64,000 nt of DNA from Calditrichales bacterium MX18-03 (GCA_021083345.1 JAJGRE010000002.1:496001-560000); one strand, 5' to 3'. Shown: positions 16,807-25,574, counted from the first letter of the stretch. Translations and numbers: made by a program. The notes: a model not told the origin generated them from the letters alone.

Positions 16807-18372
16807 TCAAAAACTCAATTCCTTGATAAAATACGGCTGAAAATCATCCCGCGTCGACAGCTCTATAACGGCAATCTCATGCTGCAGGGCTTCCATCCGC
16901 CGCAGCAACGCACTGCTTGTAAGCGCCAGCCTGGCACCTTCCACAGAAGAATTGCCGACGAAGCTGATTTCTCCCTGGAAGCCTTTCGGAATCAATCCGA
17001 TTGCCTTGATGCTCTCAGGGTTGATATGGTAACCGAAAGCCCCCGCTATGACTGCTTCCCTCACCGTTTCCACCGGTACGCCGATCTCTTTCAGCAGCAT
17101 TGACACCCCGGCTGCGATTGCACCCTTGGCAAGCTGGATCTGCCGGACATCCTTCTGTGTAACGGCGATATCCCCGGTAATATGAAAGGCTTTATCCCGC
17201 AGCCGGTTTCTGATGCGGTGATCCATTGCGGGATTAAACTTTCCACTCTTCAGCACCACTTCCCGTTTCACAAAAGCAGCTGCCACATCGATAAGCCCGC
17301 TGCCGCAAATGCCTGCGGGTGCAGCGCCGTCAATGGTTGTATAGGATACATTGAAATCCTCGTCGATTTCAAAGGTATCTATGGCCCCGGCCTCCGCCCT
17401 GCAGCCGCAGGAGATGTTCATCCCCTCCAAAGCCGGACCTGCAGCCGTTGAGGTAGCTGCCATCCTTCCATCGGCAATGGCAACGATTTCACCGTTGGTG
17501 CCGATATCAATAAAAACGGCTGCGTGGGTTTTCTTATCAAAAGAAGTCGCTGCCACACCTGCAAGAATATCGGCACCCACATAGCCCGAGGCTGAAGGCA
17601 GCAGTGTAATCCTGCCTTCAGGATGAATCGGAATGCCGATGCACTGAGGGATCAGCTCCTGCTTATCAATAAATACCGGCCGATATGGCGCTTTGGCTAT
17701 GGGCATGGGATCAATTCCCATAAAAAGATGCAGCATGGTGGTATTGCCGGTGATCGTTACGCGATGTACCTTTTCCCTGCAGCACTCACCCGTCAGTTGA
17801 CCGATCAGTTCGTTGATTTTTCCAACTATGGCATCCTTCAGATGCTCAAGCCCCTTGGGATTGGTCATGCAATAGGTGATCCGACTTAGAACATCACTCC
17901 CATATCGGGTTTGCGGATTAAGACAGGATATCCGTTTCAGGACGCTGCCATCCCTCAAATCCACCAGATAAGCGGAGACACCGGTTGTCCCAATATCAAC
18001 GGCAACGCCGAGCACCTCTCTCATGCTCCCTATCTCTAAGGCTCTTTTTTCGACAGAAGCATCGACGCTCATATAGCCCCTGTCAACTGTCCTAAGCTCG
18101 GCAGGAGCCTTCTTTATCCTGACCTCCGCATCACCGGTCACCTTTGCAAGGCACGCCAAACGAACCCCCTTGCCGTCACCAATATAAGTCCGCTCCTGCT
18201 CGGTGGGTTCACTCAGGCTTCCGGCTGCCAGAACCTTGCATTTACCGCATAGACCCAGACAATTGCATGGCGTCTCAAGGAATAGGCCGGCCTGCCGTAT
18301 ACACGCTGATAAAGTGGTTCCTTGCTCTACTTCAATCGTTCTGTTTTCTTCAACGAAATGTACCCGTGCCAT
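16807..18372 (-). CDS. RACo-type reductive activator of corrinoid proteins
   Basis: The 521-residue protein has an N-terminal plant-type [2Fe-2S] ferredoxin domain (Cys36, 42, 45 and 74) and then a linker plus ASKHA ATPase core (DUF4445), with VAVDIGTTGVSAYLVD, FIDIGTNGEIV and CGSGLIDV as phosphate-binding segments. Such enzymes (AcsV/RACo class) use ATP to drive reduction of inactive Co(II) to Co(I) corrinoid. It abuts the methyltransferase gene at 18373 without a gap. Its partner is most likely the corrinoid protein at 20429. Confidence 0.9.
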   Translation of the reverse strand: MARVHFVEENRTIEVEQGTTLSACIRQAGLFLETPCNCLGLCGKCKVLAAGSLSEPTEQERTYIGDGKGVRLACLAKVTGDAEVRIKKAPAELRTVDRGYMSVDASVEKRALEIGSMREVLGVAVDIGTTGVSAYLVDLRDGSVLKRISCLNPQTRYGSDVLSRITYCMTNPKGLEHLKDAIVGKINELIGQLTGECCREKVHRVTITGNTTMLHLFMGIDPMPIAKAPYRPVFIDKQELIPQCIGIPIHPEGRITLLPSASGYVGADILAGVAATSFDKKTHAAVFIDIGTNGEIVAIADGRMAATSTAAGPALEGMNISCGCRAEAGAIDTFEIDEDFNVSYTTIDGAAPAGICGSGLIDVAAAFVKREVVLKSGKFNPAMDHRIRNRLRDKAFHITGDIAVTQKDVRQIQLAKGAIAAGVSMLLKEIGVPVETVREAVIAGAFGYHINPESIKAIGLIPKGFQGEISFVGNSSVEGARLALTSSALLRRMEALQHEIAVIELSTRDDFQPYFIKELSF

Positions 18373-19371
18373 CTATCTGCAGCCCTTCTTCACGTATTCT
18401 GTCATGCTTCTCAGATTTTCAACCGGTGTGGCCATACTGAGTCCGCAAGCAGGCGATAGGATATCAGTTCCTGATTCCAGGCAATGCCGGGTAGCAGCCT
18501 CAATCTTACTCTTCTCTCCGGTATGGAGCAGCTGTGTATTGACATTTCCCATCAGTTTCGCCTTCAACCTTGCCTTTACCGATTTCAGGCTCACCACGGA
18601 GTCAAAGCTGACAGCATCGGCCTTGACCAGGTTCAAGCTATCGACAATGGTGTTGGCATTGCCGCAGATATGGATGATCACAGGCACCCCGAAGCTGTGT
18701 ACGACATCAATGATCTCGTTATATAAGGGGACGGCGAACCTTTCAAAATTCCTTGCTCCCAGAATTTCTCCCGTAGCAGTGGGATCCGAAACGGCGATGA
18801 CATCCGCTCCCCCCTTGATCATCTCAATGGCATATGCCTTGGAATAATTTCCGATAAACTCAAAAAAACGGTACACCCGGTCCGGATCCCGTCTCAGCAT
18901 TTTCAATATGTCCAATGGATCAACCGCCGAGGTGGCGGTGCTGATATGCCCGGTAATATTACCGATAACCGGAATATCCTCGTTTTTCAGACACCTAATA
19001 GCTTCAAGCGTAACCTGCATCCTTTTGCTCTGAATCGGCGCAACACACTTTTCCATGATGGCCTCAAGGGCTGCCTGGTTGTATTCCTGCACCTTGGGTT
19101 CGATCCGTTTGTCCCCCAGGTCGATTTTCGCACCCAAAGGTTCCGATTCCACCGTCATGCAGAAGGGCACGCCATAGTTTTCAAAGCCCGTAAGGTCATG
19201 TACCCGCCGTGCTACCTCCACCATGGTATTCACATCCGCATTATGGTTCTTTTCAACATCGCCCAGCAGCTCCGTTACACTGGCATTCATCATGCCGCCG
19301 GGGCAAATGACAGGAGGCCGGTCCACCGGCACGCCTGTCAGGGCATTCATAAGCCGCTGCTTTTCGTTCAT
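18373..19371 (-). CDS. UroD/MtaA-like corrinoid methyltransferase
   Basis: The 332-residue protein has the complete MtaA-like fold: N-terminal LTGVPVDRPPVICPGG, VPFCMTVESEPLG, GNITGHISTAT, and zinc ligands His-x-Cys in IIHICGNAN plus a C-terminal Cys in LSPACGLS. It probably transfers a methyl group between a substrate or thiol and the corrinoid protein. It begins one base before the stop-free junction with the gene at 19372. Which of the three UroD-like proteins demethylates the substrate and which methylates the acceptor cannot be read from sequence. Confidence 0.82.
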   Translation of the reverse strand: MNEKQRLMNALTGVPVDRPPVICPGGMMNASVTELLGDVEKNHNADVNTMVEVARRVHDLTGFENYGVPFCMTVESEPLGAKIDLGDKRIEPKVQEYNQAALEAIMEKCVAPIQSKRMQVTLEAIRCLKNEDIPVIGNITGHISTATSAVDPLDILKMLRRDPDRVYRFFEFIGNYSKAYAIEMIKGGADVIAVSDPTATGEILGARNFERFAVPLYNEIIDVVHSFGVPVIIHICGNANTIVDSLNLVKADAVSFDSVVSLKSVKARLKAKLMGNVNTQLLHTGEKSKIEAATRHCLESGTDILSPACGLSMATPVENLRSMTEYVKKGCR

Positions 19372-20427
19372 TTACTCACCTTTATTGTAATCATAAGCCC
19401 CATAGCTTCTTGCTGCATCCATCATGGCCTGGATGTGCTCAAAAGGCACCTTTGTGGGGATTTCACAGCCGCTGGATAAAAAGAAGCCGGGCTTGTAATC
19501 CTTCATGGTCTCAATGGCTTCCTTACATACCTGGTGGATCCGTTCCACCGGACCGAACAACAGATCGGTAGCCGGTGTAATATTGCCCAGGATCACAGCC
19601 CTGCCTGCCACCTTTTCCTTTGCCACCTCCAGGCTGCATTCGTCTAAGCTTACCACGTCCGTACCGGAATCCGCCATCTGGTCCACAATTTTGTGCGTCT
19701 TTCCGCAGATATGAAGGGGTATGAGCGCACCCAACTCATGCGCCAGGTCTATCAGCTCCTTGATATAGGGAAAAGCAAATTTCTGGTACATCTTGGGGCT
19801 GAATATGCTGCCTGATGCAATGGGTTCCAGGATAATCGGCATGGCGCCGTGCGCCACTACTTCACGGATGAAGTTCTTGCAGCTGTCGGTAGCCATTCTG
19901 AGCAATGTATGGCAAAGCTCCGGATTGGCATAGGTATCCTTGGCAAAGCGTTCTGTTCCTCTGAGTGTCGCAGCTGTAGAAACCGGACCTGAGAAACAGA
20001 CGGAAAGGAAAACCTTGTCACCGATATTCCGGTTCAGGATGTCCAGGGCTTCATAAAAAACAGGAAATTTCCCGTCGTGCTTTTCTGCTACCTTGATCTT
20101 GCTCAAGTCCTCAATAGAATTGACTGCCGGCACCTCACTGTTGGCCGGTTCGTCGTCCGAGTAAACCAACTCGGCTCCCATAGCTTCTGCAACGTAGGAG
20201 CAATTTGTAAAAAGGTATACCAGATCAAACCCGAATTTTTCGTAGGCAGCAATATAGGATTTTGCCATAACCTCAGGATCCAGCTGGAATTCCATAATGT
20301 TTTTGCCTATCAAATGTGCTGCATTGCTTGTAACGATAGGCATGCAAATGATACGGTCCAGCGGCTTCCCTTGCAGGAACGCCAGCACCCGTTCTCTTGG
20401 CGTTAATATATCTTCTCTGATCTGCAT
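19372..20427 (-). CDS. UroD/MtaA-like corrinoid methyltransferase
   Basis: The 351-residue paralogue has the N-terminal LTPRERVLAFLQGKPLDR, CFSGPVSTAATLRGTERF, the zinc pair His-x-Cys in IPLHICGKTH and a third Cys in FLSSGCEIPTKVP. The C-terminal SSGCE..TKVPFEH..AM is typical of MtaA/MtbA proteins. It lies 1 nt after the corrinoid-protein gene, its most likely direct partner. Substrate unknown. Confidence 0.82.
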   Translation of the reverse strand: MQIREDILTPRERVLAFLQGKPLDRIICMPIVTSNAAHLIGKNIMEFQLDPEVMAKSYIAAYEKFGFDLVYLFTNCSYVAEAMGAELVYSDDEPANSEVPAVNSIEDLSKIKVAEKHDGKFPVFYEALDILNRNIGDKVFLSVCFSGPVSTAATLRGTERFAKDTYANPELCHTLLRMATDSCKNFIREVVAHGAMPIILEPIASGSIFSPKMYQKFAFPYIKELIDLAHELGALIPLHICGKTHKIVDQMADSGTDVVSLDECSLEVAKEKVAGRAVILGNITPATDLLFGPVERIHQVCKEAIETMKDYKPGFFLSSGCEIPTKVPFEHIQAMMDAARSYGAYDYNKGE

Positions 20428-20428
20428 C

Positions 20429-21076
20429 CTATGACCTCCCCATTATCTCTTTCACTCTTCTTACGGCTTCGCTGGCATCCTTCGTATAGAGGTCAGCGCC
20501 TATCCTGTCGGCAAAGCTCTGAGATATGGGGCCGCCGCCGATCAGCACCTTGTATTTGTCCCGGATGTTCTTTTCCTTCAGCTTATCGATAACGGTTTTC
20601 ATTCCGTCCATTGTCGTTGTCATCAATGTGGACATGCCGATGAAATCACTGCCCACTTCTTCTGCTTTGTTGATAAAGCGATCCAGCGGAACATCTCTGC
20701 CCAAGTCATAAACTTCAAAACCGGCTGCCTCCATCATGATCCTAACGAGGTTTTTGCCGATATCATGGGTATCGCCTTCTACAACACCGATGACAACCTT
20801 GACGGGCTTCTCCAGCAGGTTTTTATCCAAGTGCGGCTTGACGATGTCAATGCCTGCATTCATGGCATCGGAGCAAATCAGCACTTCCGGAAGGAAGTAT
20901 TCTTCTTCTTCATAAAGCCTGCTGACTCTGTCCATCCCGGGAATCAATGCCTGAGTAATGGTTTCATAAGCAGGTATATTTATTTCCAGTGTTTTTTTGC
21001 ACAGCTCCACCACTGTGTTTTCTTCCATGTCCACAAGCGCCTGACTGATTTGACTGAAAAGTGCTTCCTTGTCCAT
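20429..21076 (-). CDS. Corrinoid (methyl-carrier) protein
   Basis: The 215-residue protein has a four-helix cap (about 1-88) and a Rossmann B12 domain with the base-off/His-on motif EGDTHDIGKN (cobalt ligand His104), followed by STLMTTTMDGM and IGGGPI. This is the MtaC/MtbC/MtvC family that carries the methyl group on cobalt. RBS GGGAGGG stands 6 nt before the ATG. As first gene of the operon it would be shuttled between UroD-type methyltransferases and reactivated by RACo. No MttB or MtaB-type substrate methyltransferase is in the window. Confidence 0.92.
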   Translation of the reverse strand: MDKEALFSQISQALVDMEENTVVELCKKTLEINIPAYETITQALIPGMDRVSRLYEEEEYFLPEVLICSDAMNAGIDIVKPHLDKNLLEKPVKVVIGVVEGDTHDIGKNLVRIMMEAAGFEVYDLGRDVPLDRFINKAEEVGSDFIGMSTLMTTTMDGMKTVIDKLKEKNIRDKYKVLIGGGPISQSFADRIGADLYTKDASEAVRRVKEIMGRS

Positions 21077-21113
21077 TCAAAACCCTCCCAAATTATTCCT
21101 GATTCTAAATATG

Positions 21114-21164
21114 CAATAATTATTGTCGATTAAATAACAATGCTATTATACAGGAATAATTATT
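21114..21164 (-). promoter_or_regulatory. Promoter region of the corrinoid operon with paired palindromes
   Basis: CAATAATTATTG (21114-21125, perfect palindrome) and AATAATTATT (21155-21164) repeat with centres 40 bp apart, about four helical turns. A TATAAT on the minus strand (complement of 21146-21151 region) lies between them. This looks like a bipartite repressor or activator site around the operon promoter. The -35 box is poor. Confidence 0.45.
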
Positions 21165-21232
21165 AGTCGGGTATGCTTATTGATAACTTCTATAGCCCTG
21201 CAATGTCACATAGAATTTATCGATTCAGTCTA

Positions 21233-21265
21233 AAAAAATAAGGCTGTCTGTTGCCAGACAACCTT
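21233..21265 (-). terminator. Intrinsic terminator after the EamA gene
   Basis: The arms AAGGTTGTCTG and CAGACAGCCTT with loop GCAA are followed on the minus strand by TATTTTTTT. It lies 18 nt after the transporter stop at 21284 and separates it from the corrinoid operon. Confidence 0.85.
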
Positions 21266-21283
21266 GAAATGCTTAACTTTGTA

Positions 21284-22219
21284 TCAACCGCTTTGTTTTT
21301 GAGGTTTGTCACGAAAAACCGTTATGATGACCACCGCTGCGATAATGATCAAGGCAGCAACAGCGGTATTGACGCTTAATGTTTCTCCTGCGATCAGCCA
21401 GCCCAGGAAAACAGCAACCACAGGGTTGACAAACGCATAGGTGGATACCCAAGTAGGCTCCGCATTTTTCAGCAGCCAGATGTAAGCGCTGTATCCAATG
21501 ATGGAACCGCAGGAGATCAGATAAAAGAGTGCGATCAGGGAGCGTCCCGTTATGCTTTGCAGGTTAAACACGGCCCAGTCTCCCGCAAAGACCGAAGCGC
21601 CCAGAAGCAACGTTCCGCCTGTCAGCATTTGCATGCCGGTGGATTGTATAGCCGAGTCGGGAAGTCTGATGCTGCGTGAAAGAAGGGAACCTACCGACCA
21701 GGAAAATGCAGCAAAAACCAGTGCCAGCAAACCGATGATGCTTATTTTTCCGCCATCTGCAGTACTGCCTGGGCGGATCACCATAATGGCAATCCCCACC
21801 ATTCCAAGAAGGATCCCTGTAATAATCCCCATATTGGGTTTGGTCTTGCCTTTGCCAATCCAATTCATCAAAACGATCCAAATCGGCACTGTTGCCAGGA
21901 TCAAAGCAGCGATACCGGACGGCACAGTTTTTTCAGCCCATGCCACGATACCGTTTCCGCCCAGAAGCAGCAATGCACCCACAATGCCTGCGTTAAGCCA
22001 TTGCCGCCTGTCCGGCATTCCTGCCCCCTGGTACCTTGCCAGGCTAAAAAGAACCAGTCCGGCTGATACGAACCGTATTCCCGCCATCAGGAAGGGCGGG
22101 AAGCTCTCGATGGCAACCCGCATGCCGATATAGGTGCCTCCCCAGAAAAAGTAAAGTGCAAATAGTGCCATGGCCACGCGAAGTTTCTGCTTGTCCTGAT
22201 CCGTTGAACCCTCTGTCAT
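21284..22219 (-). CDS. EamA/DMT-family membrane transporter
   Basis: This protein of about 311 residues has ten TM helices in two EamA repeats (FFWGGTYIGMRVAIESFPP in the first, SCGSIIGYSAYIWLLKNAEP in the second). The family exports metabolites such as amino acids. The ATG at 22219 was chosen; a GTG and TTG a few codons upstream are alternatives because the RBS spacing is ambiguous. It closely follows ogt and may be co-transcribed. Substrate unknown. Confidence 0.82.
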   Translation of the reverse strand: MTEGSTDQDKQKLRVAMALFALYFFWGGTYIGMRVAIESFPPFLMAGIRFVSAGLVLFSLARYQGAGMPDRRQWLNAGIVGALLLLGGNGIVAWAEKTVPSGIAALILATVPIWIVLMNWIGKGKTKPNMGIITGILLGMVGIAIMVIRPGSTADGGKISIIGLLALVFAAFSWSVGSLLSRSIRLPDSAIQSTGMQMLTGGTLLLGASVFAGDWAVFNLQSITGRSLIALFYLISCGSIIGYSAYIWLLKNAEPTWVSTYAFVNPVVAVFLGWLIAGETLSVNTAVAALIIIAAVVIITVFRDKPQKQSG

Positions 22220-22234
22220 ATCCTTCACCAACCT

Positions 22235-22723
22235 TTATTTGTTCATTGCTTCCAGCCTCAGGAGGAACTGCTTAATGTCCAAGTGCTCTCCCAGATATCC
22301 CGTCAGTCCGCCGTCTTTGCCGATGACCCGGTGGCAGGGTACGAATATGGGCAGCGGATTGCGCCGGTTGGCCTGTCCTACAGCCCTGCAGGCTCTCGGA
22401 CGACCGATAGATGCTGCCAGTTCGGCATAACTCCGGGTCTCCCCGTAAGGTATTTCCTGCAGCGCTTGCCATACGCTCTTATAAAACACAGTCCCTTCAT
22501 AGGATAAAGCAACAGAGAATTGCTTTCTTTTGCCGCAAAAATACTCATCAAGCTCTTTCACCGCCTGTCGGCATATGCCGGGGTCCCGCATCACCGGGCC
22601 CTTCAGCCTCTGGTATTCCTCCCAGTGCTCCTCCAGCAATATCACGCTTTTGATCCCGTCATTCCCGGCCAGAAGATGTACCCGTCCAAAAGGTGTTTCG
22701 TAATGATCATATACAATACTCAT
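22235..22723 (-). CDS. ogt: Methylated-DNA-protein cysteine methyltransferase
   Basis: The 162-residue protein has the suicide Cys130 in IFVPCHRVIG, with the Asn hinge and RAVGQANRRNP helix that bind O6-methylguanine. The ATG at 22723 begins the normal N-terminal fold. The start overlaps the end of adaA by 17 nt. Together the two genes form a split Ada system: AdaA senses methylphosphotriesters and activates ogt, and Ogt repairs bases. Confidence 0.93.
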   Translation of the reverse strand: MSIVYDHYETPFGRVHLLAGNDGIKSVILLEEHWEEYQRLKGPVMRDPGICRQAVKELDEYFCGKRKQFSVALSYEGTVFYKSVWQALQEIPYGETRSYAELAASIGRPRACRAVGQANRRNPLPIFVPCHRVIGKDGGLTGYLGEHLDIKQFLLRLEAMNK

Positions 22724-23303
22724 TGATACTACCCCTCTGCATCTCACTGTAATTTCGCCGGTATTCCCTGGGAGAGGCCCCTGTCTCGGCACGGAATGCG
22801 GCATAAAAGCTCGAAAGGCTTGAAAAGCCCACCAGATAACAGATATCTGTATTGCTCAGCCTGTTTTCTTTCAGGTGCATTCCTGCTTTTTCGATCCGTA
22901 GGCGCTGCAAAAACGCTTTGGGGGTCATGCCCTTAAACTTCTTGAAAGTCCGCTGCAAGTGGAACGGGCTGACCCCTACCCGCAGGGGAAGTGCCTCCAA
23001 TATGTCAAAAGTGCCGTATTCTCCCGTCAGAATCAATTCTACCGCTTCACCGATCTCCAGCACTGCATCGGCGGGCAAATGGAGCAGCTCCGGCCTGCAG
23101 CGTTTGCAGGACCTGAAACCGGCAGCCTCAGCAGCTCCGGGACTGTCGAAATAAACGACATTTCCCCTGTTGGGCAGCTTGGACCGGCATGAAGGCCGGC
23201 AGAAAATCCCGGTGGTCCTGACACCGTAGTAAAATACCCCGTCATAGGATGCATCGTTATTTGCAACCGCTTCCCACCTGGCTGCATCCGTCAAGCTCAT
23301 CAT
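22707..23303 (-). CDS. adaA: AdaA-type methylphosphotriester sensor and AraC activator
   Basis: This protein of about 198 residues begins with the Ada zinc domain. Cys35, Cys39, Cys66 and Cys69 (FCRPSCR and SCKRCR) are the Zn/methyl-acceptor ligands. It ends with an AraC HTH (about 100-190; VGVSPFHLQRTFKKFKG and NTDICYLVGFSSLSSFYAAFR). The start is the tandem ATG at 23303/23300 rather than an upstream TTG. It is the adaptive-response activator of the overlapping ogt gene. Confidence 0.9.
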   Translation of the reverse strand: MMSLTDAARWEAVANNDASYDGVFYYGVRTTGIFCRPSCRSKLPNRGNVVYFDSPGAAEAAGFRSCKRCRPELLHLPADAVLEIGEAVELILTGEYGTFDILEALPLRVGVSPFHLQRTFKKFKGMTPKAFLQRLRIEKAGMHLKENRLSNTDICYLVGFSSLSSFYAAFRAETGASPREYRRNYSEMQRGSINEYCI

Positions 23304-23402
23304 GGCACAACGCCCCTTTTCCTGTTGTTCCGCTACCTCGCAGCTTTTTTTCAATTATAGCATGCCGGCGGCTATAAAGCGTCCTGATTCTTGCGCAGTA
23401 AT

Positions 23403-24083
23403 TTATAATGCAAAATCTATGGCTGCTCTGGCATGCAGCGCCAGCGTGTCCAGCAGCGGCAGCCGGGAATGCTGCTGCTCTAATAGCAGCGGTAATTCCG
23501 TACAACCCAGGATGACGCCCTCCACATCATAGCAGCCGATGATATCCAGCATTCTGCTCCGGGTCTCATCTGACTGCTTATGGATGACGAGCTCTTCAAA
23601 AATGATGGCGTTGATTTCATCCTGGTGTTCTTCCGTGGGTGTCACCACCTGGATGCCGAATTCTCTAAAGCCGTCCTGGTAAAAACTTCCTTGCATCGTA
23701 TATTTGATGCCGGTCAGAAGCACTTTTTTCAGCTTCAGCCGGGCCGCTCTTTTTGCTGTTGTCTCGACAATGCTGATCATTGGAAGCTGAACCTTGTCTT
23801 TCACCTGATGAAAAACCGAATGGGGCGAATTGGCGGCCATGATGGCAAAATCTGCGCCAGCCCTTTCCAAGGATTGGATGCCGCTCACAATGTACGCAAT
23901 ATATTCGTCCGTTCTGTGTTGGTCTTCCAGATCGGTAAAATATTGAAAATCCAGGCTCTTTATGATGATTTCAGGATAGTAATAATCCTTTTTTGCCGCA
24001 TAATAAAGATCAGTAATGGTACGGTAGTACTGAATGGTAGAAGCCAGGCTGATTCCGCCGAGAATGCCGATTGTCTTTTTCAT
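23403..24083 (-). CDS. Aspartate/glutamate racemase-family protein
   Basis: The 226-residue Asp/Glu/hydantoin racemase fold starts MKKTIGILGGIS. The second catalytic Cys is present (ILGCTELPLLL). The first is replaced: where active racemases have a Cys before the NT/H motif, this reads AANSPHS. Members with this substitution (YgeA-like) show narrow or weak activity. It lies 15 nt downstream of cheX. Function uncertain; amino-acid racemisation is the best guess. Confidence 0.8.
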   Translation of the reverse strand: MKKTIGILGGISLASTIQYYRTITDLYYAAKKDYYYPEIIIKSLDFQYFTDLEDQHRTDEYIAYIVSGIQSLERAGADFAIMAANSPHSVFHQVKDKVQLPMISIVETTAKRAARLKLKKVLLTGIKYTMQGSFYQDGFREFGIQVVTPTEEHQDEINAIIFEELVIHKQSDETRSRMLDIIGCYDVEGVILGCTELPLLLEQQHSRLPLLDTLALHARAAIDFAL

Positions 24084-24098
24084 ATCCGCTGCCTCCCC

Positions 24099-24560
24099 TT
24101 AAAATGATGTTAATACCACATTGATTTCAAAAGACATCCCGCTGTGGAAAATCATCGGTATTGCAATGATGGCCGCCTTTGATATGGAAATGTTCATTCC
24201 GCTTCCCGTCAATACCGTCGGCGGTGAGATGCCCATGTTGGTGTTTCTCTTCGAAAAAATTGTCAGTGCATTACCGGAAATGATATTGGCCAGCTCTGCA
24301 ACCGCGCTTTTTGACATTTCATCCAGCTTCTCAACCGGCATTCCCATCATCAGGGATGCAATATATAAGGCGGACTGCTCCTTCATGGTAAAAATGATTT
24401 GACCCTTCAAGCCGCCCACGACCCCGAATACGATTGCCATGTTGTCGCTCTCAAAACCGGATTTTTTCTGATAGGCCGTCCCTCTCTTTATTTTTACATT
24501 GGCCATTTTGCTCAACACCTCTGAAGAGGCTTCTATAAACGGATTAATGCAGTCGATCAT
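24099..24560 (-). CDS. cheX: CheX-type CheY-P phosphatase
   Basis: The 153-residue protein of the CheC/CheX/FliY phosphatase fold has the active-site helix with Glu and Asn in SAVAELANIISGNA. It has one such helix, as CheX has. No flagellar or chemotaxis operon is adjacent. It might dephosphorylate a stand-alone receiver, including those encoded at 28.5-34.8 kb, but that is only proximity. Confidence 0.82.
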   Translation of the reverse strand: MIDCINPFIEASSEVLSKMANVKIKRGTAYQKKSGFESDNMAIVFGVVGGLKGQIIFTMKEQSALYIASLMMGMPVEKLDEMSKSAVAELANIISGNALTIFSKRNTNMGISPPTVLTGSGMNISISKAAIIAIPMIFHSGMSFEINVVLTSF

Positions 24561-24674
24561 TTTTGCTCACCTTTCTCTTCTGTTATCCTGATGAATCCTT
24601 AGCAGCCGCTTCACGAAGAATTGGCCTACAAATTCATCTTAGCAGAAAGTAACGGCCAATGGAAGATAATATCT

Positions 24675-24703
24675 GTAACCAAACAGCGGTCTGTACATAT
24701 GAT
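24675..24703 (+). promoter_or_regulatory. Sigma-K-like sporulation promoter
   Basis: GTAACC (ACC at 24678-24680), 15 nt, then CATATGAT (24696-24703) matches the sigma-K form ACC-N15-CATANNNT. The same arrangement with identical spacing precedes the gene at 25632. The leader to the RBS is about 55 nt. Confidence 0.5.
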
Positions 24704-24774
24704 GGTACTGAGAAAGGAGAACAAGCAGAAAGACTGCTTTGCGCTTCTTCATCATAATATTGGAGGTATAAGGT

Positions 24775-24993
24775 ATGGGTAACGGATTATTCGGCTTCGG
24801 CGGGGGATGCAATCCCGGCACATCGGTATCACCGTTAGGCGGCTTGTTTGAATGCAACGGCTTCCTTCTCCTGCTTCTGTTGTTCATCTTGTTGGCTGCG
24901 GGTCCGTCCTGGGGTATTGATAACAACTACTTCTTTATCATTATCCTCGCTGTCATCGGCTTCGGCGGCTTCGGCAGGACCTTCGGTCTGTAA
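24775..24993 (+). CDS. Gly-rich small membrane protein, probable sporulation protein
   Basis: The 72-residue protein has a Gly/Phe-rich head with two Cys, a strongly hydrophobic helix (FLLLLLLFILLAAG, about 29-43) and a second at about 51-64, ending in GFGGFGRTFGL. RBS GGAGGT lies 6 nt before the ATG. The sigma-K-like promoter upstream suggests mother-cell expression late in sporulation, where similar Gly-rich small proteins are known in coats. Compare the 42-residue protein at 166-294. Function unknown. Confidence 0.7.
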   Translation: MGNGLFGFGGGCNPGTSVSPLGGLFECNGFLLLLLLFILLAAGPSWGIDNNYFFIIILAVIGFGGFGRTFGL

Positions 24994-25007
24994 AACATAT
25001 GGAAAAC

Positions 25008-25033
25008 AGCCCGCTCCTATCCAGGAGCGGGCT
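25008..25033. terminator. Bidirectional terminator between convergent genes
   Basis: AGCCCGCTCC pairs with GGAGCGGGCT across a 6-nt loop. On the minus strand it is followed by GTTTTCC. It serves the VOC gene (stop 25054) and, less clearly, the gene at 24775. Confidence 0.7.
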
Positions 25034-25053
25034 GCTGATTATCAGGTCCATTG

Positions 25054-25422
25054 CTACGATTGTACATAGGAACAGGTCTCCAGCCTGTTGCCTTCGCTGT
25101 CGATAAACCAGAACCATTTTACATCATAAAGCACCTCTATTTCGCCAACCACGACGCCTTTTTCCTTTAAGTACTGATAGGCTTCTTCAATATTTTCAGC
25201 ATAAAGGTTAAAGGGCGCATAAGTCATCGGTTGAAAACCCGTCTCGCCTCTATGCTGCACTAAAGTGACGGGCGACCCGCAAACCTCTATGGCGGCAAAT
25301 CCGCCTTCACTGTTATGCCAAAGCAGCGAGCATTCCAGTACGGACATATACCATTCAATGGCCCTAGGCAAGTTTGCTACCCAAAGAAAATAGGAATCAA
25401 CACTTTTAAACGGTACCGGCAT
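25054..25422 (-). CDS. VOC-superfamily (glyoxalase-like) protein
   Basis: The 122-residue single VOC domain starts MPVPFKSVDSYFLWVANL, then AIEWYMSVLEC and a C-terminal KWFWFIDSEGNRLETC. The final Glu occupies the metal-ligand position of glyoxalase/dioxygenase folds. The ATG at 25422 has GGAGG 7 nt upstream; an in-frame start about 30 codons earlier is rejected. The substrate is unknown. Such proteins may be isomerases, lyases or antibiotic-binding proteins. Confidence 0.75.
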   Translation of the reverse strand: MPVPFKSVDSYFLWVANLPRAIEWYMSVLECSLLWHNSEGGFAAIEVCGSPVTLVQHRGETGFQPMTYAPFNLYAENIEEAYQYLKEKGVVVGEIEVLYDVKWFWFIDSEGNRLETCSYVQS

Positions 25423-25574
25423 TCCATTCCCTCCCTTCCGATTAACAAGCAAGTATCCTCCTGCTTGATTTTCAGGTCCTACTACACTATATTCAGAACC
25501 AAAATTTCTGCTCATGGATTTTCTGCTGCGACTGCTTTTTTAGATACATCGGGGCTTATTCAAAGAAAAATGTA

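Noticed and set aside
21146-21151. Sigma-54 promoter for the corrinoid operon
   Set aside because: No GG-N10-GC element is present upstream of 21076; only a -10-like TATAAT is seen.
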